Positions 18,936 through 30,443 of a DNA stretch of 32,683 nucleotides are shown one piece after another; the first letter of the stretch is position 1, and every line of letters starts with the position of its first letter. This stretch comes from Gnetum montanum (taxonomy: Eukaryota; Streptophyta; Gnetopsida; Gnetales; Gnetaceae). A program made the position numbers and the translations under genes. The stretch spans positions 1-32,683 of the forward strand of contig MNCI01004073.1 in assembly GCA_015680685.1 (NCBI GenBank). Direction: 5' to 3'. Below the pieces are notes generated by a model. It worked only from the letters and a program-made list of their open reading frames with translations, had not been told where the DNA came from and ran no database searches.

Positions 18936-21270
18936 GATGTCTTCTTCTCATAGGGTTGAATCTTCACTATTGTTCGAGCATACATCCAATCAACAAAGGT
19001 GCGAAGGGTTAAAACTACTAGTGCCCCAACAATGAAAAGTAGTTTATACTCATCTTGATGAATATGTGTTAGACTTTACCTTAATCCTACATTAGGATGA
19101 ATAGTTATGGTGGAGGAACATGACATTTAGTTCCTGCAATGTTGCTGCAAACTCTCATGAGATTAGGCATCTAGGATCCCAAAATTGAATATGTTGTGCA
19201 AGACCATGACTATCAGGATTATCATCCCACTAAGGCACAATGCAAGAAAGATCAACAATAGGAGATACATTATGAAGCATTGAAGGGGAAGTGGTTCACA
19301 AACCCCTTGTCCCTGCTGGGCCAAAAAGAAGAAGAGGATCCCTTTTCTGGGGGTTCTTAATTTACAGACTCTCCTCTTATCTTTGATGAGGGGACCCTTA
19401 ACCAAAACTTACAATCTACTATGAACAATCTTGGTTCAGGGAAGAACAGGTCCCATGACCATGGGGGCTTCAAAGATGGGAGCCAAGGTACAAATGTGGA
19501 CAAGTAGCATGATGATGATAAGCATGATGATCATGGTTGTGACTAAAGAAGAGGGGGTAGTAGGCACTATGTTGTTGCTATCTCTCCTCCCTCTTCACTT
19601 TCAACATTCTTAGCTTCTTCCTCCTCTAGCTCAGATTGAAGCTACAAAGGATGTGACTATGATGGAGGTGATTGGCAAGATAGAGATGATTGTAGGGCCC
19701 ACTAGACCAGTACAAACCAGTGGTGTGGGCAATCAAAGAAGGCCTACCACCATGCAAAAAGGAACATCAGAGGACATCATAAGCACCATGACCATCATAG
19801 AGGCTATGACTATGATGAGCCTTTACTTGCAACAAGAAGTATGTCAAATATTGCAAAGGCTATGAGAATTCCAATGAGGCATATGAAGGATAGCATAATA
19901 TAAAAGGTTGGATATGAACAATATCCCCAAGTTTGAGGGGGATATAACTTAGATCCACAAAATCATTTTTAGGTCTTTTATGATGTCTATGCCTTGTAGA
20001 ATGTTGAGAACAAATGGTAAAAGCTAAAGTTGTTCCCAAGGACACTCATTAAGGAGGTCAAAATCTAGTACAGGTCCTTAGAATCGGAATTAATTAGATG
20101 ATGGAGTATGATGCTTGCACTCTTTAATGACAAGTATTAGATGTACTTCCAAGTGTCCAATCTCAAAAAGCAGATCCAAGGGTGGAGATAATAAACACAT
20201 GAATCCTTGGATGTGGCCATGGGAAGATATTACTCTTTGTTGCATAGGTGCCTAGGCCATGGATTTTCTTAAAGGAAGTAGCTTCACCATATCATAGATG
20301 GGCTTCAAACAAAAATGAGGAGAACTCTTGGGGCCTATGCCCAAGGGAGACTTTTAGAGCTTAGAGCCCATTAGATCTAAAGGGTAATTAAGTAGGTAGC
20401 TAAAGAAGAAGGTAAGTTGCAAAAATGAAAAATTGTAGAGGAGTACAACCTAGACCCTTCTATTTGAAAAAGGAAGGTTCAGTTCTATGACAATGAGGGG
20501 GAGACACCACTTGATGAAATGGTGCAATGTAAAACCTTGTCAATTTAAGAATCCGTTTTTGAAATATCATCCAAGGTAGATAAAATGCAGGATTCTTTGG
20601 ATGAAAAATTTTAAACTACTCTTAGAATTGTAGAAAAGTCCAAAGAGCAAGGTAGTAGTTGTGATCGAAGGAGAATGAAAGAGGTTGAACATGCCTATCA
20701 AAGAGGTAAGGGCAAAGCTATTTTTGTAGAGGAGGTTGTGGAATCTAAGACACATGATGATGATAGGTGTGACATTTGCCAATATGAACATCCTAGAAAA
20801 TGTTTTCTCATTGTGTCACACTTGTAGGAGTCTAGGGTGTATGCATTGAATCCTAGATTAGCAAGAAGGTGAGCACCCAGGAGGTTGCCTTATCCTTAAT
20901 GCAACTACAAATAGTTCCACCAATAGTAAACCTACCATTCAAGTGGAGCTCCACCCCAACCTCATGAATAGTACTAGCAGTGGTAACATCCATAGTCATG
21001 GGGAATGCCACCACCAAGGTAGCAATACACTTACCAGCAACTAGATTCCTATGGGCACTATGTTCAGCAACTGATTTCTCCACATGAATTTTCCAGTCAT
21101 GTCTCGTTTTACCACCACTACTACCCTCCTAAATACTATAGAGCCCAATCTCCAATAGGGGAATTCCCATTTTCATTCTATCCTCCTCATCCTTTTTCAC
21201 TTGTACCTATGCCTTGAACTCAACTACCACTAGCTCCATCCATGTAGGGCAAAATTCCTACCCAATCATA
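18936..21270 (+). pseudogene. Element B gag, broken
   Basis: ATG at 18936 (MSSSHR) as in element A. Many stops and frame changes. Landmarks: KKQIQGW near 20170, GAYAQGRLLEL near 20333, and a zinc knuckle CDICQYEHPRKC at 20768-20803 with the same C-x2-C-x3-H-x3-C spacing as in A, which supports that spacing as ancestral to the family. A Pro/Gln/Tyr-rich linker follows. Confidence 0.75.
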
Positions 21271-21499
21271 GCAAAGAAATGCCATGGTGGTTGCTAACTT
21301 ACAACTAGCTCCTCAGTTGAGTGGTTCAAAAAATAAATTTTGAAAAAGACATTTCTTCCAAACCAACAACCCTTCTAAGTCCTCACATACACCTAAGGCT
21401 GATGATCCTACTTCTCCCTCATCCTCTACAACCTTATTCGATGTCCCTTCAAATCAAATGCCTTCCAAAGTGCATACTGTAATGTTGATCCATGTTGTT

Positions 21500-22100
21500 A
21501 TAGATTAGATCAAGGTTGGTCACCTTCCTAGGAAAAGATCTAATTTAGGGAGTCCCTCATTTATTTGCAAATAACTAAGAATGAGCCTTGTAAGGATCTT
21601 ATAGACTCATATTCTAGTGTGAATATAATTTTCCATGAAATGTACAAAGCTTAGAACCTGCCTCCACTTGAGAAGAACAACATTCCTCTTGAGTTGGCAG
21701 ATCAGTTTATCATCGTTTCCTTGGAACTAGTAAAGGACATTGTAACCACCATTTATGGGTGGTCCTATCCTACTAACTTCTTGGTCATTCATGTTGATAA
21801 CTGTAAGGGAAACTTTCCAATCATCATGGGAAGGGCATGGTTGATCACGATTGATGCATGATTGTGAATTTGAGACCTCTTCTTGGAAATTTCAAAGGAA
21901 AATGAATTTGGAAAGACTAAGAGGAAGCATGTTCCATGCATCACGTACATTGACACAGGGTGTAACTGTGTGTAGAAATTATGAACCATAAAAATCACAT
22001 CTATCACAACATGTAGATAGTGTGCCAATGTGAAAAAAATTCAAAGATGCCTATACATAGTAGCTACAAAATAGGAGGGCACCTAGTGGCTAATAGCTAA
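21500..22100 (+). pseudogene. Element B protease, broken and catalytically lost
   Basis: The active-site loop reads LIDSYSSVNIIF (Asp at 21604), so the Gly of the D-S/T-G triad is Tyr. The second half GNFPIIMGRAWL near 21808-21842 is well kept. Sequence to about 22100 aligns with A's protease. Confidence 0.8.
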
Positions 22101-22269
22101 TCCTGAAAGTAGTTCAAAAATATGCATGGAACCAATTGAGAGCCTTACAAGTGCCTACATTGAAGGCATGGATGAATTGGAGCAAGTTCATCATCAATTC
22201 TTTGATGATGAACTAGATGAAACTAATTAGAGAGAGTTGGAGATCCTTGAAAGCTTTAAACAGGAGTCC

Positions 22270-22773
22270 CTTAAGCTAAAACCTTTATCGACCAGAATGG
22301 AATATGTCTTTCTAAACAATGGAAAGCCAATTATCATAAATGCCAACCTTGCTCCTATGCAGAAAAAGAAGCTATTGGAGGTGGTCAACAAATGGCCAAC
22401 AACCTTTCCTTAGTCATATCCTAAACTCACTAGAATTGATCCTAGGATATGCTAGCACTACATCTACATAGATCCTTCCATCAAGCTAAAGAGAAAGCTA
22501 TAGTGGTAGTTGAATTCAAAATGAAAGCAGATCATAAAAGAGGAGATTAAACAACTCCTTAAGGCAAGGTTCATCTATCCCATTGAGAATAGTGAGTGGA
22601 TTATCCCACTTGTGATAGTGCCAAAGAAAGGTGGCAAATGGATGATCTATATCAATTTCAAGCTATTGAACATCACAATTTACAAAGATCACTTTCCATT
22701 GCCATTTGTGGATTAGGTGTTGGACATCATTTTTGGGCATTGCTACTACAACTTTTTAAATGATTATAGTGGA
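22270..22773 (+). pseudogene. Element B reverse transcriptase, N-terminal half
   Basis: The sequence contains YPKLTRIDPRIC, IKEEIKQLLKARFIYPI, LVIVPKKGGKW, and a decayed version of the DHFPLPF block. It is cut at 22773, within the palm, by solo LTR D2. Stops are mainly TAG at Trp or Gln positions seen intact in element A. Confidence 0.85.
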
Positions 22774-23565
22774 TGATGAGTCGCCATTTAGTGCACCACG
22801 ATATCATGTACGCAATATCGTAGTTTGTCTCCTCATCTATAAATAATAGGAGTCAGTTATCAGAAGAAAGTAAGTAGGAAGTAAGTCGATTTTAGTTTAA
22901 GTGTTTTAATTTCTTTCTCTCAACCCTTTTCCTCCCAGTGTATGGCCGCAGTGTGGTGATTGTAATTGTACGGCATCCTTTATTTGAGTGTGACGTACTT
23001 AGACACGCACATGACTGGCAATAGAGATTGAGATTACTTCATCATTGCAGCATTCACTTAGATTAATTATTTATTTGCTTGTTATTTACTACTTTCCTAG
23101 TTAATATCTCTCACCCTTAAACTCCTGTTAAATGCAGAATGAGTACGACTTGATTATGAGCATTTAAGTGTGACTACTTAGTAACCCAGTAGCGTACCTA
23201 GGATCTATGCTTGGTAATCCCAATGGTAGTCGTGCATGAGGTCCAAGATGTGTATAGATAATCAAGGAATGGATGCTCATCGCACTTAGGCTAGCTTAGA
23301 TTCTCTCTCACCCTTCTCTCTTAGCTTAGTTAATATTATCTTTCATTCAAGAGTAGCATTAGATTAGAAAACACATCATACACCTCACTTTGGACTAAAC
23401 CATATGTGACAAAGCTAATACTAGTCCAGGTGGGAAGACAACGAATTGCAACCTAGGGCTAACTGTCTAGATGCCACAACTAGTCTATCTACAGAGTTCG
23501 ATTGGATCACACGTGTAATGCTCGTATTCGTATGGTTGAGTGTAGGGGTACCTCGCCACTCATTA
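22774..23565 (+). mobile_element. Solo LTR D2, inserted in element B RT, 792 bp
   Basis: It starts TGATGAG and ends CTCATTA. GTGGA (22769-22773) and GTGGC (23566-23570) form a 5-bp target duplication with one mismatch. Removing it restores a continuous RT reading (DYSG then YNQI-type sequence). TATAAATA is at 22838. It has the same length class and landmarks as D1 but lacks the 28-bp tandem pair; instead ACGATAT and ATATCGT form an inverted repeat at about 22798-22821. Confidence 0.92.
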
Positions 23566-24155
23566 GTGGCTATAACCAGATTTAGATCACACTAAAGAAT
23601 TAGGCCAAAATGACATTCACAACTCCCTAAGGGGCTTTCACATATAGAAAGATGTTGTTTCGCCTGTGCAATGCCCTTGCTACATTCCAACGCCTTATCC
23701 TCAGCATCTTCCAATAGCAAATTGGTAGTGGGGTGGAAGATTTCTTAGATGACTTCTCCACCTATGGGACTACATTTGAGTAAGCCCTAGACCATCTTGA
23801 GCAAGTGTTGAAAAGGTGTGTGGAGACAAACCTTAGATTCAACTAGCAGAAAAGCCACTTGATGGTCTATGAAGGCATTGTTTTGGTGCACAAAATTTCT
23901 AAAAAATGGATTGAGGTGAATTCTAAAAAAATAAGGGTTATCCAAGGAATTACTAGAGAGCCAGAAATAGTAGATGTGAGGTTATTCCTTAGACACATTG
24001 GCTACTACCAGTGATTCATTAAGAATTTTTCTAACATTGTTAAACTATTGGTGAAGTTGACAATGAAGGATACTCCATTTGTTTAGACCAAGGAATGCAA
24101 GTATGCATTCCAACATCTCAAGCAAAAGCTCATTGAAACTCCAATTCTACAAGCA
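23566..24155 (+). pseudogene. Element B reverse transcriptase, C-terminal half
   Basis: It resumes in the palm and reaches the catalytic FLDD at 23742-23753 (both Asp retained, unlike A). YGTTFE, ALDHLEQVLKRC and the thumb follow. Stops at Gln, Trp and Arg codons break the frame. Confidence 0.85.
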
Positions 24156-24540
24156 CCTAATTGATCCAGACCCTTTCACATTATGATGGATGCATCAAAT
24201 TATGCTTTGGAGCTATGCTCACATAGTTAGACAATTAGAAACATCCTTACTATATCCACTATGTGAGCAGAAGAATTTTGGATGCATAGCTAAACTACAC
24301 AACAATAGAAAAAGAATTGATGGCAATGGTTTTCACCTTGGAAAAATTCAGAAACTATGTGCTTGAATACAAGGTGTTCATGCACATAGACCATAGTGTA
24401 ATTCAGTTTCTCATGAACAAACCAATGGTGAATCCCTATGTTATACAATGGCTTTTAATCTTGTAGGAATTCAATCTTACGATGGTAGATTGAAAGGAAA
24501 TCGAGAATGTGGTTGTTGACCACTTATCTTGGTTACGATG
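24156..24540 (+). pseudogene. Element B RNase H, broken
   Basis: PFHIMMDASNYAL carries the first catalytic Asp. TTIEKELMAMVFTLEKF is intact here, while A has lost a base at this place. HIDHSVIQFLMNKPM follows, then decayed VVDHLSWLRWD. The TDH-type motif is damaged. Confidence 0.82.
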
Positions 24541-24719
24541 GGACAACAAAGAGGAGGAGAGCTCACTATTCGATTAGTTTCCTAATGAACTCCTCTTTAC
24601 TGAGGCTATAATTGAACAAATTTCCATTGAATCTAATTAGTATGATCACATCTCACCTATCTTCTCACTCAAGAAATGCCACAAGATTAGGATAGCAGGA
24701 AGAAACAATAGTTTCTTCA

Positions 24720-25920
24720 CCTGGAAAAATGCTTCATAGAGATTAACGGACATCTTTACAGGGTGTGCACTGATGGCTTGGTTTGTTGCTATGTTCCTAA
24801 TGCTAATAAACTATGCATTCTCCAAGATGCTCACAAGGGTCGTTGTGGAGGAAACTATACTAGGAGATGATGACTATTAAGATCCTCATGGTAGGGTATT
24901 ATTGGCCAACACTTTCTAGGGATGCTCAATGCTTCATATGCTCTTGTGAACATTGCTAATGTGATGGTGGAATGACTTCTTGTATGGAGGAACCGTAGTA
25001 GTGGATCTAACCATTAAAGCCCTTCAACATCATAGGCATTGACTTCATGGGTCCCATCACATCCATTGTAGATGAAAAGGTGTACATCATAGTCATTGTT
25101 GACTATTTTACGAAAATGGGTGGAAGCTGTAGCTGTCACCAATTGCACATCTTCTATGGTTTCTTAGTTTATACAATAATATGTTATAAATAGGTTTGGG
25201 ATGCCACATGCACTTATTTTTGATAATGGTACTCATTTTACAGGCACTATCTTTTGAAAACTTATGCAATGCTTGGAGTTTGAACATAAATTAACAACAC
25301 CCTACCACCCCCAAGCCAACAGTTAAGTAGAGGTTATAAATAGAAAAATCACAAAGATACTAACAAGAATTGCTAGTAAATATAGGAGGGATTGTAGCAT
25401 GAAACTCAACGATAACCTTTAGACCTACTACTCTACTTGGAAACTTCCTATTAGCTACTTTCTCTATGAGCTTGTATATGAAAAATTACCAATACTACCA
25501 ATTGAAGTTGAGCTCCGTACACTATCAACAGCTTGTGACCTTGACCTTCATCTAAGTCTAACACAAAAAGAAAGATTGATGAACCTTAGCTTGCCAGACA
25601 AGAATCTATTGGTAGCCTTGTTAGCTAATGAGTTGCACAAGGCATTCAATAATCAATGACATGACCTTAGAATATAGAAAGTAAAATTTCAACTAGGAGA
25701 TAGGGTCCTTTATTGGAATCCCACACACGTACCACAAAGAACCAAGTTCCAAATGTTGTGGAAGGGGCCTTATGTTATCTATGAAACCTTTCCTTCTAGG
25801 GCTATGTTAATATACAAACCTAAGAGACCAAATAAGAAACTACTAGTCAACATGCAATAAATCAAACCTTTCCATGAGCCTAAACTAGCTAGTGACCAAA
25901 GCACCTCAACAAATGGATAG
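24720..25920 (+). pseudogene. Element B integrase, full length but broken
   Basis: The H2C2 domain (near 24810-24965) is frameshifted near 24868. The core has GIDFMGPI (Asp 25041), LIFDNGTHFTG (Asp 25222) and YHPQANS, a stop, VEVINRK (Glu 25330), so all DDE residues survive. The C-terminal part has ELVYEKLPILPIEVELRTLS, TQKERLMNLSLPD and LGDRVLYWNP to about 25917. It stands in for the portion of A hidden by the gap. Confidence 0.88.
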
Positions 25921-27439
25921 GCACACTTAATTTTTTGGATCTCCTCCTTCTAACTCAATCATGGGGAAGATGGCCATCCATGCTGATCCATTAAAATGGC
26001 TCCCTAGCTTTTAGACCTTATTTTTATTTACACCATTTTTTATTTTACACTGTCTTTAGTACATTTTTCTCTATCTTAAATATTTTACAAATTCTTCTAT
26101 ATTTTACCTTATTTGGTTTGGGTTTTTCTAATGTTTGCCTAATGTTTTATTTTGTTTTTTCCTTAGTGCCACCAAGACTAAGTGCAGTTGTTTCTGCTAA
26201 TTGATGGTGGTTTGTACTATAACATTATTTGATTCTATCTTTGAATTTTGATATTGATAACTAAGGCATGGTTTCTTTTTCATGATGACAGGTAGTGAGT
26301 CCATGGCATCCATTCATCCACAAACTCTATGGTGTTCCTTGTTTTGGAAATATGAGGTCCCTTCTTAAGCGAAACTTATAATGAACTTGTGACTTTGATA
26401 GTTTGTAAACTTTGGAAGGATTAAATGGAAAGATAAGGATGTAACTTCAAGGGGATTTGATGCTCTCTATACTTGCCTATCCTCTTGGGTGCATGAGTAT
26501 TCTCATGGATTTCTCACCATTCTACTATTGACCAATAATAGTAAGATAAAAGTCTTTGCACTGTGTGGTTTCCATAAAAAATAAACAAAAATATAAAATA
26601 CAAAAATAATAATAATGGGAATTTAGAGTAAAAACTTTAGAGAAAATAATGGGCTACAAGCATTGGTTATGGGACTAGAAAGACATGTTACCCATGCCTG
26701 AATGTCGCATCTAACTAAGGCCCATTTCACTTTCTGCTTCTCTTTTCTTCTGTTTCAAGAATGATGATTGATTTGTGGGAATGCTCTTGTGTCTTGAAGG
26801 GGTGGATTGGTCTTGAGGTGTCAATGTGAAGTCATTACAAGTGGTTGGTTTTGATTCAAACTCAGGATGGATGTTATTAGGTTATATTAACCATGAAATC
26901 CACAAGGAACTTCATGTGACCATGATATGAGACTTCATTCCACTCTCTATCTCATCCATCTATGCTTCCCATCACTCACCTAATTGTCGATTTTTCATGT
27001 TTTTTTAATGTCTTAATTTGATGTTTCAAAATTCTTAGGCAGATTCTTACAAGATTTAGTCCTTAACTATACATAACCATTAATCATCCATGGGACCCAT
27101 AGGCTTCTGGGTTTGAGGACATGCAAGGGAATAAAAGGCATGATCCTGCTATGGGGAGAAACCACTTGCATACTCCTTGGTTGGGCTAGTTAAGTTTCTC
27201 ATACCTTAGACATTTTCACATTCAAACCATTCATGCTCCATGTCGATTGCATCTAGTTTTGCACTTCTTTTTAAGTTTCTCCAATCATTATCCTAATAAA
27301 AAACTCCTTTTTGTGAGTTATCTAGCTCTCTTTAAGTATTTCTTCATGTTGATGGCATTTTTGGATCTTTATGGACTCTAACTTTATGCACAAACTCTTT
27401 GTTTTTGGTCCAATTTTCAAAGTACAAATTTTTTCTTTT
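25921..27439 (+). other. Element B non-coding 3' region, first part
   Basis: AT-rich sequence aligning with A 12402 to about 13760. It holds one copy of the unit that is tripled in A. No gene is seen. Confidence 0.7.
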
Positions 27440-27720
27440 GGTTGCATCGATGCAATCCTATTGACAGCCTCTCACATCGATGTGACCTTGTTTATGGGAT
27501 CCTGTCAACATAGCCTCTCATGTTGATGCAACCTTGTTTATGGAATCCCATCAATGCAACCATAAAAACCTATAAATATTGCACAACACTTTGGAAACTT
27601 TTGCCATTTGCTTCAAAATGGTGAAGGATTTTTTACAATTTTCAGAGCCTAGAACCTTCAAGAGCTAATAACTTTTACATCACTTGTCCACTTAATCTTG
27701 TTATTCTTTCTTGCAGCTAC
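27440..27720 (+). mobile_element. Partial LTR (U3 to R) of the A/B/D group
   Basis: CATCGATGTGACC...TTTATGG units at 27474 and 27520 match the D1 28-bp unit over 23 bases; the six differences from D1 at the first are all transitions. CCTATAAATA follows at 27569. The LTR-like sequence fades near 27720. It is absent at the same place in element A. It is either a truncated LTR inserted into B's 3' region or B's own truncated 3' LTR with another relative lying next to it. Confidence 0.55.
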
Positions 27721-28022
27721 TGGAGGTGAGCTCTACATCATGGGGACCACAAACCTTAGGTTTTCTATGAATTTTTTTTTTAAAAAAATTTCTAACTCCT
27801 CCATGGTTTAACTAATAAAATAATATTAAAATCACTAATTTATGAGAGTTAAACCTTTCCAACGAACTCTAGTAGACATTTAAATGAAATAATAATAAAA
27901 TATTAAAATAATCAAACCTACCATGATCACAACTCAACCACGTGTAACTAACCCAAAGAGATAAGGTATTGAAGTATTCCAAAGTTGCACACTAAACACT
28001 AATCCTTGATCATGTTGTCATT
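27721..28022. other. AT-rich sequence before the third ORF
   Basis: It follows a TTCTTGCAG acceptor-like site at 27711-27719. The section from about 27920 aligns with A 13830-13960. No gene is seen; it may be a spliced leader region for the downstream ORF. Confidence 0.4.
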
Positions 28023-29036
28023 ATGGATGGCACCAAGATGAAAACACCCATAGGAAGGAGAATCATCTCAGCCAAGGGACAAGAGACCTAGAACTAGAAA
28101 GGGCCAACAAGAATAGCCTTGGGAGCAGGTTGCCGAGATGCATGCAATAGGACCTCTTTGAGAGAACCCTAAAGTGGAATTTGTTTGGTAGATTCTAAAA
28201 GCTAAAATGGAGCAATCCCACCAAGATGAGATGCCAAAACTAAGATTGAACCTTGAGGTCAATTTGACGGAGGCCTATCTAAGGAAAATTAATTCTAGGA
28301 AGGTTCAAAAAATAGTTCTCCCTAAACTAAACTTTGGATCTTTCCTATACTTTGCCCCAAAAGATATCAAAGCTCAACTCCAAACTTCTCCCATGCGGTT
28401 CGTTCTCACTTCTAGTAGAGAATTGTACATGGGAGAAATATACCTTTTTTGGAATAACAAGTAGTGTGATGCCACGATGAAAATCAAGGACACTTTTGTG
28501 TCCTACTTAGTGAAGATCATTTTTGAGGCCCTTGGGTTGCTGAAAATTGTAGCAACCTTGGTAGAGATTTCAATGTAGGCAGACCTAGAGGTCAAAAAGA
28601 AGTGGGTTTGGTGATGCTATGGTGTTGACTGTAAGGAGTTTGATGTACTCACAAAGCTAGAATGTGCATACTTCAAAATGGTAGCCTACCACCTTAATCC
28701 AATGTTGAGGCTTAGCAAGGTGAAAACCTTCTCTACCTATGAGTGCACTGCTCTGAGTGGGAGATTTTCAATCAAACTCCCTCAATTGATCTATTTTAAG
28801 ATGAATAAGCATTTTAAAGAAAACAAATGTGGGAGGAAGGCACTTTCCTTTCCATGTCTCATTCAAAAATTCTGTAAAAGGGAAGGAATAGCTCGCTATT
28901 TCAAAGATACCATCACACATGCTCCTTTGACCTCTTGGGTGAAAATGATGAAAGATAATGTACTTGCCAAGGTGAGAGAAGAGGAGCAATTGCCATCACC
29001 ACTTACTTATGAACAAAAAACACCAAAGTCTTGCAT
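28023..29036 (+). pseudogene. Third ORF after integrase, possible plant transposon-protein domain; broken
   Basis: One frame runs from about 28082 to 29036 with few stops, the longest open parts being 28207-28464 and 28678-29036. Readable stretches include LPKLNFGSFLYFAPKDIKAQ, YHLNPMLRLSKVKTFSTYEC, FSIKLPQLIYFKMNKHFKEN and ALSFPCLIQKFCKREGIARY. The order hydrophobic-His-Leu-x-Pro, Ile-x-Leu-Pro-x-Leu-Ile, Phe-Pro-x-Leu-Ile-x-x-x-Cys resembles the putative plant transposon protein domain that accompanies Athila/Ogre-type elements. The location fits the extra or env-like ORF of Athila. No transmembrane segment is evident, so I do not call it env. Family C inserted at 29037. Confidence 0.5.
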
Positions 29037-30430
29037 TGAAACACCACAAAATTTGGACTACAGCATCCCAGTTGCAAATTTTGGCAACAAGTGGAAACTA
29101 CGCTCAACCCCTTTGTGGAGTGTAAAAAGCGTAGTATCCTAGAGCATAGTTAGTTGGAGCAAAAAATCTTAAAATTTTGCCTAAGTGTTGAGGCTACGCT
29201 CTCCCCAAAGCACATCATTTTTGAACATAGAAAGTGTAGTCTTTTGGAGCATAGTCAGCAGAAGGCCAATTTTTGTAAATTTTGCTAAGTGTCGAGACTA
29301 TGCTCTAGTCCAGCTAAGAGCATAGTTAGCCTCTTAGGGAGAGCATAGTTAGAAGGATATTAGCTTCACTAGTTTTGCCAAGTCATGGAACTATGCTCAT
29401 TGCCAACTAGGAGCATAGTCAGCCTTCTAGGGAAAGCATAGTTTGCAGTTTCCTCACAGATTCCACCAGTATTAGGACTATGCTCACCTTTAGCCCAGAG
29501 CAAAGTCATCCTTTAGGAGAGCATAGTCACCCATGATAGTCTCCAATGGCCTCCACAAGGCAGCAATGATGCTCAGGTTAGCTCTAGAATGCAGTCAACT
29601 CACCTTTAGTAAGCGTAGTTAGCAAAGTGCTTCTTTTTTGTATCTCCTTTTGCCCCAAAATTGTAACTACACTCAACTGCATGCGAGAGCATGGAGAGCA
29701 TAGTTTTGCAAAGCATAGTCTTTAAGTGTCATTTTTCAAGTACCTCATGGTCCTCTCGGCACACACACATGTGATTGGTAGCATAGTCACAGTCTTGTAG
29801 TCTAGTAGAGTCTAGCAAAGAATAGCAAAGCACAACACCATCAACTTTATCAGCAGACCACATGAATAGTAACTATGCTGAGCATAGTCCCAACCATCCC
29901 ATCCACCACGTTGTAGCCATCCTACATTTCTCACTAATCCTAAACCTATAAATACCTGCATCTTTAATGTAGTAAGAGGGGGCAACTTCATACGCGAATC
30001 AAAAGCATATTGACGAACAAGAAAATGAGTCAAGTGGTAGACTAGCAACAGAACACTGGATCTAGCAGTACACTACGACAATCAACTTGATAGACACAAA
30101 CACCTCAGTAGAACACCAGTCTTCATGGCTAGATAGCCCATGGACTATGACTACACTGGCAACCGATGCTTGCTATACATTGCATATCTTCTAAATCCCT
30201 TCTAGCATTAACTACACTCAACCCCATTTTGGGTGGTATTTTGCTCCATTTTCTCTATTTCTTTGCATTTTTTGCACTTTATTTGCATTTTTTCCATTTT
30301 TACTACTTAGACATGCTTGAACTATGCTTAGGTAGTGTTCTTCACATGTTGACACCATTTGCCTTGCCGAAGCCCTTGATTACATTCACCCCCTTGGACA
30401 CTTGTAACTATGCTTGACCCAAAGCTTAAA
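29037..30430 (+). mobile_element. Element C 5' LTR (right end approximate)
   Basis: It aligns with 8285 to about 9862. The box TATAAAT is at 29947. Downstream is a T-rich R/U5 stretch (30235-30300) matching 9650-9715. The right end lies between about 30416 and 30440; no primer site could be recognised. Confidence 0.75.
29128..29890. repeat. GAGCATAG / CTATGCTC motif array in element C U3
   Basis: About fifteen copies of GAGCATAGT(C/T)AGC-like words and the reverse complement CTATGCTC are scattered upstream of the TATA box, with a few TTTTGCCTAAGTGT words. The other family C copy (8330-9085) has the CpG form GAGCGTAG, so these are largely deaminated versions of the same site. Confidence 0.85.
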
Positions 30431-30443
30431 GCAAGCATTTTAG

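Larger units (their letters stand above)
17972..29036 (+). mobile_element. Element B: decayed Athila/Tat-type Ty3/gypsy retrotransposon, interrupted twice
   Basis: The family matches element A across gag, pol and the first part of the 3' region, but it is more decayed. Full 5' LTR, primer site, gag, protease, RT, RNase H, complete-length integrase, long 3' region and a third ORF are present. Solo LTR D2 interrupts the RT and a family C element interrupts the third ORF at 29037. Its 3' LTR should lie beyond the right edge, unless the LTR piece at 27440 is its remnant. Confidence 0.85.

Noticed and set aside
28023-29036. Calling the third ORF an envelope gene
   Set aside because: The position would fit, but no signal peptide or transmembrane segment is readable and the words resemble the plant transposon-protein domain instead.
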